This document shows, piece by piece, positions 44,282 through 57,081 of a stretch of DNA of 64,000 bases. Each line of letters starts with the position of its first letter. Position 1 is the first letter of the stretch. Below the pieces are notes generated by a model that made no database searches, had not been told where the DNA came from, and saw nothing but the letters and a program-made list of their open reading frames with translations. The DNA is from Odiellus spinosus (lineage: Eukaryota > Arthropoda > Arachnida > Opiliones > Phalangiidae): positions 22,153,794-22,217,793 of the forward strand of contig OY987234.1 of assembly GCA_963920705.1 (NCBI GenBank), written 5' to 3'. A program made the position numbers and the translations under genes.

Positions 44282-47200
44282 TTAACTTGAGATCTCCTTC
44301 CAAATTTATGGTAATCTTAAAGTATAAAATACACCCCTTTTTATTCGTGACACCGAAAGAAAAGAGAAAGATGAAGAAGAAAGAAAAAAAAATGATATTC
44401 CAATATTCGCCAACGAAATATTTTTTTACGATCACGAAAAAAAATCCTTTTTAAGCGAAACTTTGCTCCCAAAGAGAAGCCATTTTCTTTTTTGTTCAGT
44501 AACGCCTTATTTTCTTCCCAGCATTACGCCAATGTAATGGGAGAGGGATTGGGCAAAAATCCCATTGTATCGGACCGGAGTTAATCATAAAGTTAATCTA
44601 GCGTACAATATTCCAATAAAGCCGAGAGAGAGAGAGAGAGAGAGCGGGCCTTTCCTTAATATAAAGCGTATAGCTTCGTATATTACACGATGGATATATC
44701 CTATTATATCCAGTTACAGTTATTAATCACAAAAAAGGGGGGAGGAGAGTCATAAAAAAAAAAATAGGAAAATATACGCAAAAATATTGACTCCATTAAA
44801 GTATATATTGATAATATTTTCAGGAGAAAAAGCAAAAGAGGGTTGTGATGGACATCAAAGGGAGGTTGTTACTATTTATTAGTGCGTGTATTATGTATAA
44901 ATATTATTAATTAATTAATCTACTTAAAACATATACTATTTATTAATCCTGATAAATTAATATAGTAAATTGTTTGGTTTTCTCTGATAGCAAAAAATAT
45001 TTTTCATCGTCCATGTCAAGAATTTCACGCCCAACTTCAAATATTTCCCTGATTTCCTGATTTGTCACAAATTCCCCTGATTTATTGTCCAAATTCAAAT
45101 TCCTTAGATATTTCCAGGTTTGTACGCCTTTCATCTTCCCTTTAATGATTTCCCGCGAAAAGTAAGGACATTATACTTTTTGGCGTCTGCTCCAGAACTG
45201 ATTATATTTATCCCATATAAGACATTAATTCGATTAAAACATTAACGGTTGTTTACTATTAAGGCAGGCGTAACCGAATATAACGTATATGTAATATAAT
45301 AACGTCATTTAAAGGGAAACTATACGAACCAAAAATTTAAGTTTTTGAAATTAATTTCAGAACGTGTACAAAATTACGAATAAAATAATTGTATTATTGT
45401 TCATTATCAGTCATTAATAAGCGCACTCTAACGGCAAACAGACGCCAAAGAACTAACAAAACCCACCTTTAATTATATAAATTTACTAAAATAACAAGAT
45501 GATCAAGTCCATAGAATAGCTACACCTCTACGCCTAAAAATTTCGTTTCAATTTTAGATATTTTTACTTGGCAACGAATATAAGACCTACACCCCACCCA
45601 AGGGGAGACGTAGCTAAAAAAGAACATCACCTTTAACAATACAGCTAAGAACTTCCGACCTAAATGAGATCCTAAATAGCAGAAACAGAGTCCATTATTT
45701 TATTTCTTTTTTCGAGCCTTTTTTAATTGTCCATTTTCTCGTATTATTAATATATAATGAGTGTTTTTACAGGCTGTACAACGTATGGTTATAGTTTTTC
45801 TTTAAACGAGAGGCCTATTTACGCCATTGTTTGGTCATCAAAAGGGACAAAAAAGGGATAAGAAAAAATAAGAAAGAGAAAATCATAATTAGAGTTTAAG
45901 GTGGTGCTCATGGGACGTCGGGAAGAACAAAAAAATATGGATATATATTTTATATTTATATACGATAGAGAGAAAAAACTTAGTGGAGAGTATAGGGAAA
46001 CTCATTAATCATCTTAGTTGACGTCCATAATAAGGGGGACACCGTACACTATCGAAATAAGAAAATAAAAGAAAAATTACCGGACCCTACATTTGCCAAA
46101 TCATGACGTTTTCTTTTATTATTATTATTTGATATTCGGTTCTTGTACCGACTCGTTTGGGTCCTATTTGAATCAGAATCAGATTGAGATTACAACATTA
46201 AAGTATATATAACTAAAGAGAAACGTAATTAATTGCAACGTCATAGCAATGATCCTAAATCCTCTAACCCTTTCCACTCTCAAATTAACGCTAGTGCTAT
46301 TAAAAGCGAATTCCACTGGGTCAGAGTGAGAGATCTCGATCTTCCAAAACGACGAACCCCATCTCCTAACACCCGACTATAGATAAAGGTCGCGTTCGTT
46401 GGCTAATCCTTTGGGGCACGGGCCCCCAGGCGACAATCAAAATATGTCGCGTCAATATCATGACCTTTCCCTGGGCAATAAAAAATCGCCCTGTCCTAAG
46501 CGATAACACCCCAAATTGGGGCGCCCACTATTGCTAGTCTTTATTGAATCGTTTTTAATTTTAATTTTTATTTAACTTTATTGTTTAAAAACGAGGTAAA
46601 AAAAAAACTAGGGTTCGACGTTGATGTATAAGTGGTTAACACGACGTTTCAAATCGTAGGCGATTCGTTTTCAAGTGTAGATAATGACTTTGTTTACATA
46701 GATTACAACCAGCGTAAATGTATCGAAAAACAGCTGGCAAAAATACTTCTAACTTTTTAATCAACGTACTGTGGCCTTTCCTATCAGGTTAAAATAATTT
46801 TATTACACTGACACTTTCCTTTAATTGAGTTGTCGAAATATTTTTGGTACCCCAGTATACTGAAAGCTACGAATAATTCGCATATTCCGGCGGCGGCGGC
46901 GGATTAGAACCTAACGAAGTCAGGAGGGTTGATAAAATAATACTAAGGAGTGTTGTTTTAGCCTAAATTCCACCTCCCCTTCTTGATTTTCGGTTGTTTT
47001 CCCCGAACTATGGCGCCTAAGTATTAATCCCCTCCTCCCCCCCTTCCACGGTCGTATGATCGATTGGGTAAACTGCGAAGTGACGTTAAAATTGGTTCCC
47101 CCGTATACACGCCACTGTATTATAGATTATTAGAAGTAGAAAATTAAACCCATACATCGTATTAGTATTTATATACCCTTATTCCCTCCCCCCTTCATCT

Positions 47201-47327
47201 TTTTCTTGCCATGAAAGCACGCTGTACGCGTTAAAGGCATGGTGCAGTCCAAAATGTTTTATTTAAAAAATTACAATAACAATAAACTTGCTAAATTATG
47301 AAGTCCTACAATAGTGATTTTAGAAAA
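44282..47327. other. Non-coding region
   Basis: A GA run lies at 44625-44645 and five CGG units near 46889-46903. No gene was recognised. Confidence 0.5.
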
Positions 47328-47892
47328 CCTCCTTCTGTTCGAACAGAACGAAGAGAACCTCTTTCTGTTCGAACAGAACGCTGAGAACCTCCTCCTGTTA
47401 GAACAGAACGCTGAGAACCTCCTCCTGTTCGAACAGAACGAAGAGAACCTCCTCCTGTTCGAACTGAACGAAGAGAACCTCCTTCTGTTCGAACAGAACG
47501 AAGAGAACCTCCTTCTGTTCGAACTGAACGAAGAGAACCTCCTCTTGTTCGAACAGAACGAAGAGAACCTCCTCCTGTTCGAACAGAACGAAGCGAACCT
47601 CCTTCTATTCGAACTGAACGAAGAGAACCCCCTTCTGTTCGAACAGAACGAAGAGAACCTCCTCCTGTTCGAACAGAACGAAGAGAACCTCCTTCTGTTC
47701 GAACAGAACGAAGAGAACCTCCTCCTGTTCGAACAGAACGAAGAGAACCTCCTCCTGTTCGAACAGAACGAAGAGAACCTCCTCCTGTTCGAACAGAACG
47801 AAGAGAACCTCCTTCTGTTCGAACAGAACGAAGAGAACCTCTTTCTGTTCGAACTGAACGAAGAAAACCTCCTTCTATTCGAACAGAACGAA
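47328..47892 (+). repeat. 30-bp array with open frame ENLLLFEQNE, about 19 units
   Basis: The unit is GAGAACCTCCTCCTGTTCGA followed by ACAGAACGAA. One plus frame is open from 47314 to 47898 and would give a decapeptide repeat. It has no ATG at its start; a TTTTAG precedes the first unit and could serve as a splice acceptor. Many unit differences are silent in this frame (CTC/CTT, CTG/CTA, GAG/GAA), while others change Q to L or E to A. A 30-bp unit without stops keeps any frame open, so coding is unproven. Confidence 0.9.
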
Positions 47893-48342
47893 TGCTAATA
47901 TTCTAAATCCGTATACGAAATATTTGCCTAAACCTTTCCTTTAAGAATTAAGGTACGATCGAGGTGGTTCACGGACCTTATAATAAAAAGGGAATAGAGG
48001 TAGGGGTTCGTGTTCCAAGGTAACTCGAATAAGCTTTAGCCACGCATAAAACGTATTGAAACAAACTAATACTCGAAGATATTGTTTGGTATTTGAATAA
48101 TATTAACGCGATTGACTTGTATTGAGAAAATTGCGACGCCACGCCAGAAACGCGATTATCAAAAGTGAATTTTGATTTCAAACACAATCGTAGGAAGCAA
48201 TCGTCATAGTTTAAATATTGTAATCTGGTTGCTTGAAGACGTAATCACGATGCGCGCTTCTAATTATAAAATAGCTCAATCGAATTCCAAAGATTCATTC
48301 GGAATAATGGAAGAAATATTCAATACCCAATTAGATGGACGC
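47893..48342. other. Non-coding spacer
   Basis: Nothing was recognised between the 30-bp array and family B copy B2. Confidence 0.5.
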
Positions 48343-48679
48343 CAGAAGCCGATGAAACCCTCCTTTGAAGTCTACTACTCCAATGTTCCATATAGCGCTC
48401 CTCTCTGTATGGGTAAAATTCACAATTTTACGAGTTAGAAGGGGTCCTACTTCATCCCCCCTGTCTACGGAAAATTGGAAATTCTCTCTCTCCACAAACG
48501 ACGACGTTTTTTGGACGAACTCCGAGGCTGCTAGAGATATTCGCTCGACGAGCTCCCGCTCCGAAAACATCTACCGTTAGGAGGCGTACGAATCGCTCCT
48601 TTTGAGAATAACCCATACAGAGAGGGGTAGACAAGACCAGGGAGTAATAGACTTCAAAGGAGGGTTTCATCGGCTTCTG
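48343..48679. mobile_element. Family B MITE, copy B2 (337 bp)
   Basis: It has CAGAAGCCGATGAAACCCTC ends and 7-bp duplication TGGACGC at 48336-48342 and 48680-48686. The interior is in the opposite orientation to B1 and B3. Confidence 0.95.
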
Positions 48680-49385
48680 TGGACGCGTAAATGAAAAATA
48701 TAATTATTTCTCGATAGAAAAAGGGACCTTCCTATAAAATAAGTCTTTTAATAAAATTGAGGCCTTTTGACTGATGGATACGAAAGTTGATACGCCTAGA
48801 ACATACGGACTACGCGTCATTAAAAGCCATAAAAAAACCCCAAATTCAAAACCCGATAATGAAGTCTTAATTAAACGAGCGATTTTTTAATCACGCAATA
48901 CTACGTCATCACTTATATGGTCACGTGATTTCTATATTGTAGATTCTCGCGCGTTCTGGCACGTGATATGGTAATTTTCGCGCGGTCGTTTTCGTAAAGG
49001 TACTTAGTCCAGAAAGTCGTAGTTTCGGAAATAAACTCCGTCATTTTTGATATTTTAAGTTTCTTACTGCAAGCTTTCACTGTAAAAAAAAACCTTAATT
49101 TCAACTATAAATTAAATTCATTTTAAATGTCTTTATCATCCCTTTAAAAAATTAATGCACTAAGTACAACGTATTCAGCTAGGATATACAAGGTTATTTG
49201 TTCTAGCTCGAGGCTATATAAGCTCAATCTTGATATCTTGATTATTAGGCTATATGAAGTAATATAGTTTACGCGTGATGTCGCCTACAGGCCGCGAAAC
49301 AGCCACGACCCTGTAATATTAGCCAGTCCAGCCCACTTATCTACATAGGTGCATTTTCATAATTATTCCTTATACCAAGTAGTAT
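48680..49385. other. Non-coding spacer between inverted family B copies
   Basis: No gene was recognised; B2 and B3 flank this stretch in opposite orientation. Confidence 0.5.
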
Positions 49386-49722
49386 CAGAAGCCGATGAAA
49401 CCCTCCTTTGAAGTCTATTACTCCCGGGTCTTGTCTACCCCTCTCTGTATGGGTTATTCTCAAAAGGCGCGATTCGTACGCCTCCTAACGGTAGATATTT
49501 TCGGAGCGGGAGCTCGTCGAGCGAATATCTCTAGCAGCCTCGGAGTTCGTCCAAAAAACGTCGTCGTTTGTGGAGAGAGAGAATTTCCAATTTTCCGTAG
49601 ACAGGGGGGATGAAGTAGAACCCCTCCGATCTCGTAAAATTGGGAATTTTACCCATACAGAGAGGAGCCCTATATGGAACATTGGAGTAGTAGACTTCAA
49701 AGGAGGGTTTCATCGGCTTCTG
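49386..49722. mobile_element. Family B MITE, copy B3 (337 bp)
   Basis: It has CAGAAGCCGATGAAACCCTC ends and 7-bp duplication GTAGTAT at 49379-49385 and 49723-49729. It is in the same orientation as B1 and is nearly the full reverse complement of B2, 0.7 kb away. Confidence 0.95.
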
Positions 49723-52700
49723 GTAGTATTAAATTAATGGATCCGCAATTAATAATTAAACATACTGATTAAATTTCTAATCTTTTAATTTTTAATTTTC
49801 AAACACGTGAAAGCGATGCTGATATAACGTGTTAAATTTCAACTCTGGTATCCACCAAATGTTTGAAAATGAACTTGAATTCCAACTCCATATTCTTAAT
49901 CACGTTTGTTTTTAAATTTTGTTTAATGTTTCATTCTCCCTTTAAGGCGATAGATACCTTGACCGTATTCCGAGAGGGATTTTTATTAAAGAAATTCGTG
50001 TTCAGATGAACGTTTAACAAAACCTTTATTGTTTCTCACGACACTAGACGTTGTTTTAAGTACGGAAATCTTAATTATTTAACCCGAGGCGATACTTACG
50101 CGCGCTCAATGCCGCAACATAGTGATTAATAATTTAATATTACGTATATACCATTCAAACGAATAACTTAAAATCGCTGGGGGATATTAAGATAGAACTT
50201 TCGAAAAACGAATATCAAAATTTGTAAATTATATTCTTCACTTTTTTTTTTTTTTTTTTGGAACTCTTAAAAAAGTTGTAAAAGCGAGGCGACTCTTTAA
50301 TTTTATTATTTTCCTGTACTTTTACTAATTACCGAAGGAAAATAGCGCAATTAAGCTAACTTTTACAGCTCATTATGTAATTGCCTAAAGATAAGGATCT
50401 AATTTCTGATACCTTAACGTGACCTTTTAACCCTTAAAATAATTACGATAACCCATTCGAGAATATTCAACTGTAGGTTGGTTGCTCTCCAATGTTGGTC
50501 GTCTTTCCCCTTTATCCATGAGGAAATTTAACTGCCAAGCTCGCGAATTTAAATCTTTAGAAATTGAGAAACTATGAGAGGCTTTACTTTCATTGCAGGG
50601 TTGCCAGGAGCTCGCGAGTTCAGTTCAAAATAGATCAGTTCCAAAAAACTGAAGTGCTACTCTGCTAGCCTTTGTCTCCGCTTTAGTTTGCACTCACAAA
50701 TGGTTGACAAAACTGGGGGAACGGCATTTACCCCTTTTAGTGATGAAAAATATTATATTTTGGGTCAAAATTCGACCAAATGAAATAACCAAAATCCAAC
50801 AAAATTGGACAGTTTTAAATTTTGGCCCAATTTTGTTGAATTCTAGTTATTTCATTAGTTAGAATTCTCAAGGATAAAAAAGGAAATCGTTTACAGCTTA
50901 AAAAGTTTATGACTAACAGAACATCAAAGAGCAAAATCTCCAAAGTTACAAACTTCAACAGTGATATGTCAACAATAAATAAGCTTACGAGGCTTCGTAT
51001 ACACTTTGAGTGAAAAATCACAGCCTAAAACGAAGAATAAACAGTGCGAAAAAAGACACCTTTTGTTGATTTTTACCAGGGATAGGTGTATAGAATAGAT
51101 GTTTCAGAAATTATTTGCACGTGCAAGTACTTGGAGACACGGATGGGATAGGTGAGAAGAAAAAAGGAATGACTCTTAATACCTTTATAACTTTCTGGAA
51201 AAGTTTTCTTTTCCCAGGCTATGGGAATCTCGCAGGTGCATCGGCGTTGGGGGGCCCTAGAAACTGGAGCTTATATACGACCGAAACCCTAGGAAAAGTT
51301 CAAAACCCACTACCCCTTGATACTCGTAAGGGGGTCCAGACTTTTAGGTGTAGAACTTGTAACCTTTCAGTAGGTAGAAATAATGTTTCGGTACGCGCAG
51401 TCAAAGGTCAGAACAATTAATTACAAAGCTGTAATTTAACTTGCAGGATGTTAAGCCTAACTTCAATTTAATAAATATTTAAATTTCATTGGTTTTCTAT
51501 TAAAATATAAATTTAGTAATTAACTTGGATCGAGTTTTAATATCTCTCCATCTAAATCTATCAAAAAATATGAACTTAATTTATTTAGGAATACTAATTT
51601 ACGATTTAATAAATAATTTCAAGTCTCTTAGTTTTAAACTACATTGATTTGGCTTTCTAATGTAGCAAAATAAGTTTAATTAGGTTATTTAGTCAGTAAT
51701 TAAATTAAATTAAACGTAGTTGTAAGAAAAGCGTGATAGACAAACGTATCTAAAGAAAATCTACGCTTTTAAAAGGTTTTTCGGAATCTTGGATTTTTAA
51801 GGGTGGGTGGGTTTTTTATTTGAATTCCTAGCGGGGGACCAAACAACGAACTTGCCCTAAAGTGATTTTTGCTTCTTGATCTGACCATTGTATATCGGTA
51901 AAAGGTAAATAGGATTGTAAAGAAAGGTCGGACTTCTCCATCTTTTGTTGTTTATTTCGCAGGTGTTTGACTTCGGGGGTATCGCGAGCGTTTTCATTCT
52001 CCCAAAAAAATTTGGATTCTCAGAGGAACTTACATTACCTATTTGCAATTTTAGGGGTTGACCCGTGATACGGTGGTTGAAAGAATTAAAGAAAAAGAGG
52101 AATAATCGAAAGAAAAACCAATTTAGCGTTTGAATTAGTTCATTCTCACCCCTTTTCTATGGTTCGAAACGCAGCTGCAGTACGTCATTCCTAAAACCCC
52201 AGTGAAAAATGAACTCGAGAGCTGTCAAAAAGAACTAGGTATGTTTTCGACGTTAGTTCTTGGAGACTAAACTAAAATTTAGAAATTGTCTGTTTTCTAA
52301 ACTAATGATAGTTAAACTATGGACTTAGCAAGATCGGCTGGCGTTACATCGGGCAAAAAAGGGCATTAGAAAAAGGGTCAAAGCATCCCCGATCGCGAAA
52401 AACCTTTTACAGGGACGCACCCATTGTAGGTTGAATTTTAGACGAAACTGGGTAATCTTAGAGGGTGACGGAAGAAGATTCGTGGAAGAGAAACAATTTT
52501 TTTTTTATTTCCTCTAGGATGAAAATGAGCTCCTTGGAGTTAATTTTCTCTGTAGAGAATTTTCGAATCAGTCTACTCAGACTCCAAGGATAAACTTTTG
52601 TAATCCTTGGTCAGTTTGGGTGTATTGTCCGTATCGATCTAATGAGACATGGCCAGCTCAAATCTAATAGGAGCTATATAAAATGAAAATTTATTTCACA

Positions 52701-53641
52701 TAGAAACTAAACACCAGTACCGGAAGTGTCCGCTACATTTGGACTAAAATTACGTTTCTCTAGCTTTAAAAATAACCCAATTGAACAACTTTTGTGACGT
52801 GTATTATACGTATCAATTCTCTTCGTGGATTTTCATATTTTGAAAACTTTTTTTTAAACAGAGTTCTTTACATATTTGTTTTTTGAATAAGTCGCCTCGA
52901 AACCTCGAACATAATCCAAACAAAATCATATTCTATAGCTTTGCAAAACTCTATAATTTCCTAGATTAAAGGCTATGATCAAAATTCGCTTTAAAAATCT
53001 TCCCGGATAAACCATACACCTTGAAAAGACGCGGCGACGACTAAAAATAACATTTAATCAAAGATGACCCATCTCACGCGCGAAGGCCGCTACAAAGAGC
53101 CATGCCTAATATAATAAAAACCAGGATATAGCCTACTCTAATATCGTCCGGCAAAAAAAAAAGTGTCTGTTCACACGTCGTCTCATCTAGCGAAGATAGA
53201 AATTCACAAAAGGATTGGATATATACAAAGTAAGGAAGAAATTACGCGCTTCGGCGAAATAGAAGGGGGACTCTAACTAACATTAGAAATCAGCGCTATC
53301 GTAAAAGGAGCAAAGCTGATCCCAAAAAAGGAATAAGTCAAGATGGTACTCGGTACTGGACAATCGTGATAATTCATAGCCCTCTTTTTCTTCTATATAT
53401 ACACCCCGATATCCCTTATTCAAATTCAATCACAAATATCTATTCCTATAAAACTAGGCTTCATCGTACAAGGTTTTACAAGGCCCGTCACACACTGAAA
53501 GGTTTTTTTTAGTCGATTATCTACGAAGAGAATGCAATTGGTCATTTTATCCATGTAAATAAAGTGTTATTTGATAGTTTAAACACGCGCTTTCGTGTCA
53601 ATAAAGTGGCTTTAGTCGTTTTTGAACGAAATAACCCTTAA
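49723..53641. other. Non-coding region
   Basis: It contains a T run near 50240-50257, an isolated CAGGGTTGCCA end at 50598 and a hairpin at 50779-50856. The plus frame 51115-51420 begins at TTG and resembles nothing I know. No gene is supported. Confidence 0.45.
50779..50856. repeat. Hairpin, AATGAAATAAC...GTTATTTCATT
   Basis: The left arm AATGAAATAACCAAAATCCA and ACAAAATTGG is mirrored by CCAATTTTGT and GAATTCTAGTTATTTCATT. The arms are about 30 bp with a loop of about 16 bases. Confidence 0.8.
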
Positions 53642-54074
53642 AGGGAGAATGCAACCTAATTACAAGTGATTTTTTATCGATTCCTTATCGTTTAAATAGG
53701 CCTAATCCACAGATAAAAAGTTTACAATACAAATATTAAACTAGAAATAAATTTAAAACTTACCCTGAAAATAGGCTTAGCGGGATTCGTGGAGATCCTG
53801 AATCGCGTCCGTGTCAGGTCAAGCGACCAATGAGCGAAGGCCCGTCGTTCGCGCGAGATCTCCAGGAGACTTACGTCGCGCGCGATTGGTCGCTAGACCT
53901 TACACGCGAGGAAATCAGGAGCTCCATGAATCCCACTAAGCCTATTTTCAGGGTAAGTTTTAAATTTATTTCTAGTTTAATATTCGTTTGTAAATTTTTT
54001 AAATAGTGGATTAGGCCTATTTAAACAATAAGGAATCGATAAAAAATCACTTGTTTTTAGGTTGCATCCTCCCT
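53642..54074. mobile_element. Family C palindromic TTAA element, copy C2 (433 bp)
   Basis: TTAA at 53638-53641 and 54075-54078 flanks AGGGAGAATGCAACCTAA and its inverse. The sequence is nearly the same as C1 (29046-29479) with the GC-rich core inverted relative to it, as expected for a palindrome. There is no coding content. Confidence 0.9.
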
Positions 54075-54738
54075 TTAATCACGGTGTGAGACGGGTCTTA
54101 GATATTAAAATCATCCTTCAACAGAGAGCCTATAGGTTTATTTAAGCTATGAAACTTGAATCTGATTTTATAACCTCGGCTTCCGCGTTGTATGCTCCGA
54201 TTTTGAATAATTTCCTATTCAAGACGATATGCCCTTTGTAGCTCTTACGGGAACAAACTTTAGCCCATCCAGCAAACCCTCTTATCATCGCGCGGCGAAA
54301 CTGTTCCGTTGGCACCTTCAAGCATCCACCGTATTAAATCCTCGCACTGACCAAGCCGCGATAGCCGATTGTTCCCTCCTAAGCCTCGCGCCCGATTCAG
54401 GTATGTTCGAAAGAGCGGGCATCTGCGCTTCTTTACAAAACGAATCGGCCCATATGATCATAATAATCAGGCCCACCGATTTAATGCTATACGTATAGGA
54501 TACCGTGCCGAAGTAAAAACCCGCATCTCTCCCCCCCAAAAAAAGTACAATACCTTTTCAAATACGTGTAAAGTTATATCTGCATGGGATCGAGCCCTTG
54601 CAAATATTCGCCAATGTCGAAGAAGAAGGGCAAAATAAAATTTACTATAATATCTAAGTTCACATTTATGAAAATATATTTCGTGATTTGGTAGAAATTC
54701 TTACGATAGGAAGAATAGTTGTGGCTTGATTGTAGATT
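54075..54738. other. Non-coding region, locally GC-richer
   Basis: Overlapping open frames on both strands at 54229-54638 reflect base composition; I recognise no domain. It could be a fragment of an old element. Confidence 0.4.
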
Positions 54739-55092
54739 GTTAGGATTAATTTATGTTAGTATCAATTTTCGTAGAATGTTAGAATCAATTTTCGTAGAAT
54801 GTTAGAATCAATTTTCGTAGAATGTTAGACTCAATTTTCGTAGAATGTTAGAATCAATTTTCGTAGAATGTTAGAATCAATTTTCGTAGAATGTTAGACT
54901 CAATTTTCGTAGAATATTAGAATCAATTTTCATAGAATATTAGAATCATTTTTCGTAGAATGTTAGAATCAATTTTCGTAGAATGTTAGAATCAATTTTC
55001 ATAGAATATTAGAATCAATTTTCGTAGAATATTAGAATCAATTTTCGTAGAATATTAGAATCAATTTTCATAGAATATTAGAATCATTTTCT
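54739..55092. repeat. 23-bp array, TTAGAATCAATTTTCGTAGA type, about 15 units
   Basis: The unit is TTAGAATCAATTTTCGTAGA plus ATG. Variants (GAATG/GAATATT, TTTTCG/TTTTCA, GAATC/GACTC) are arranged in blocks, suggesting higher-order duplication of several units. Confidence 0.95.
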
Positions 55093-55829
55093 GGAGATTT
55101 TGTTTGGATAATTTCTTAGCTATTCAGTGTAAAGTTTTAGTCAAAAGTTTTGGTCAAAAAAAGCGAAATTATAAGACCTAAATTTCCCAGAAATCAGTGT
55201 GGTATATACAAAAAGGTTAAAATAAAAAGAACGAAATCTTATAGGCGTACCTAATATCCGAATACTCATTAATGAAGACGGAAATTAAACCTAATTACAA
55301 TAGCTAATTGAAATTAAAAATTCTAAAGATATCTATAGCGGGAAATAAGGCGAAGCGGTCATAGAACTACAAAATAAAACATTAATTGGCGACATCACGA
55401 CATTTTCAATTTAAAAAACGCAAAAAAAGTTAACCTTAATGTAAAATTAAACTTGGCCAGGAAAGAGATAATTTTCAAATGTAATAAAATATAATAGCCG
55501 TACGTAATATCCGAATATAAATTAATAAACGCGAAATTAAATACAATTAACGAAAGTTTAAATTTACATTAAAAAAATTAACTTCAAGCGGTAGCTTCAA
55601 ACGGTTATTCGAGACTACAGGAATATTTAATTAAAATTATAATGCCTTTCCGGTGAAAAACGTCATATCAAAGGTCATCCTGAATAAATTTGTGACTATC
55701 TAAATGCGTTTCAATTAAATTAAATTAAATTAGTCGAGCGCAAATTACCTCGGAGCGAGTTACGAAATACTCGCAGGATATGAGTTTAGCGTAGTCAGAG
55801 ATCTTAAAGGCGTGTTTTCACGACCATGT
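55093..55829. other. Non-coding region
   Basis: Two loosely similar stretches (AGGCGTACCTAATATCCGAA near 55242 and AGCCGTACGTAATATCCGAA near 55496) suggest a diverged duplication of about 255 bp. No gene was recognised. Confidence 0.5.
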
Positions 55830-56164
55830 CAGGGTTGCCACAGTTTTTTCAGATTCAAATTCCCTGACCTTTTCCAACGATTTTCCCTGACCTTTTCATC
55901 TAATACTACCCAATTTTTAACCTTTTATTGTTTAATATAATCGCGTTCGCCAAACTTTGTTGCAGGCGTATCTTTGTTCTAATCTATACAACTGACACGG
56001 TCAGCTGAGAATCTTTTCCGCGGATAATGATCGCAATTTCCAGGCTTCTCGAAAGATCTTTAAATTCCCCGACTTTTTAAAATATCTTAAAATTCCCCGA
56101 CTTTTTTGGTTCATTTTCAAATTCCCTGACTTTTCCCTGTTTTCCCTGACCCGTGGCAGCCCTG
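55830..56164. repeat. CAGGGTTGCCACAG-ended element, copy D2
   Basis: The left end CAGGGTTGCCACAG and the right end CGTGGCAGCCCTG are inverted. The core ATAATCGCGTTCGCCAAACT and GGTCAGCTGAGAATCTTTTC is shared with copy D1. Confidence 0.8.
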
Positions 56165-56677
56165 TAATTCAAGAAAGTTTTTGCGTAAACGTGCTGAATG
56201 GAAACGCGCCTTAAGTAAAACTCTTCATTGATATGCTTGATATTTCTCTTACACGACGGGCCAGATGCAAATCAGTTTTTTTCAAAGCGACAGCTATAGA
56301 ATTCTCATTAGGATAGCGGACAGAAACAGCCCCAAGAGCTTTTGATTCGAAATATATTTTGCTAATTCAACGCGTTTATATAAAACACGATAATTATATT
56401 CGTATTTTTTTTTTTTTTTTTTTAATATCTTTCTTTTTTTCCGACATAATATTAGCGCAACCAATTAAAAATATTATTCAATTAAAACAGCCGAGGGTTA
56501 TACCTCGAGAGAAATCAATGGAGTATTATCGTCTAAAATAAATGATTTAATAATTGATTGAGATTACGTATTCGTTAAGCCTTGGTTATCATTTTCCTGG
56601 GTAATTAATGTTGACTATCAAAACATTTTTGTCATAATTATGCAAAATGTGTTAATTTTTGGGCCTTTTGGGTTTTA

Positions 56678-56995
56678 AACAAGTGATTTTTTATCGATTC
56701 CTTATCGTTTACTAATCCTAATCAAAGATTAAAAATATGAAACTAGAAATAAATTTAAAACTTGCCAGGAAAATAGGCCTAGCGGGATTCATGGAGGTCG
56801 GCTGGATTAAGGGTCATCAACCAATGAGGTAAATCATTAAGGCGAGATCTCCGTGAGACTTCAAATAACATTCTATTGGTCGGTGACTCTTTAACGCGAA
56901 GAAAATCAGCTGATCTCCATGAATTCAGCTAAGCCTATTTTCCACGTAAGTTTTAAATTTATTTCTATAGTTAAAATATATGTTTGTAAATATTT
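56678..56995. repeat. Decayed family C element
   Basis: ACAAGTGATTTTTTATCGAT, CCAGGAAAATAGGCCTAGCG, AAGCCTATTTTCC and AGTTTTAAATTTATTTCT keep the palindromic order of family C, but both outer AGGGAGAATGC ends are gone. Confidence 0.8.
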
Positions 56996-57081
56996 TTAAT
57001 TGGCTTGAAAAATAGATTTTAACGTTGATTGATCATTGAATTGTGTTGAAAGTTGTTTTTAATGATTTAAAACTTAATAAT

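Noticed and set aside
51115..51420. 101-codon plus frame
   Set aside because: It starts at TTG, has no family resemblance, and is surrounded by non-coding AT-rich DNA.
54229..54638. Overlapping 73-89 codon frames on both strands
   Set aside because: The region is locally GC-rich and the frames overlap in several registers without any recognisable motif or splice context.
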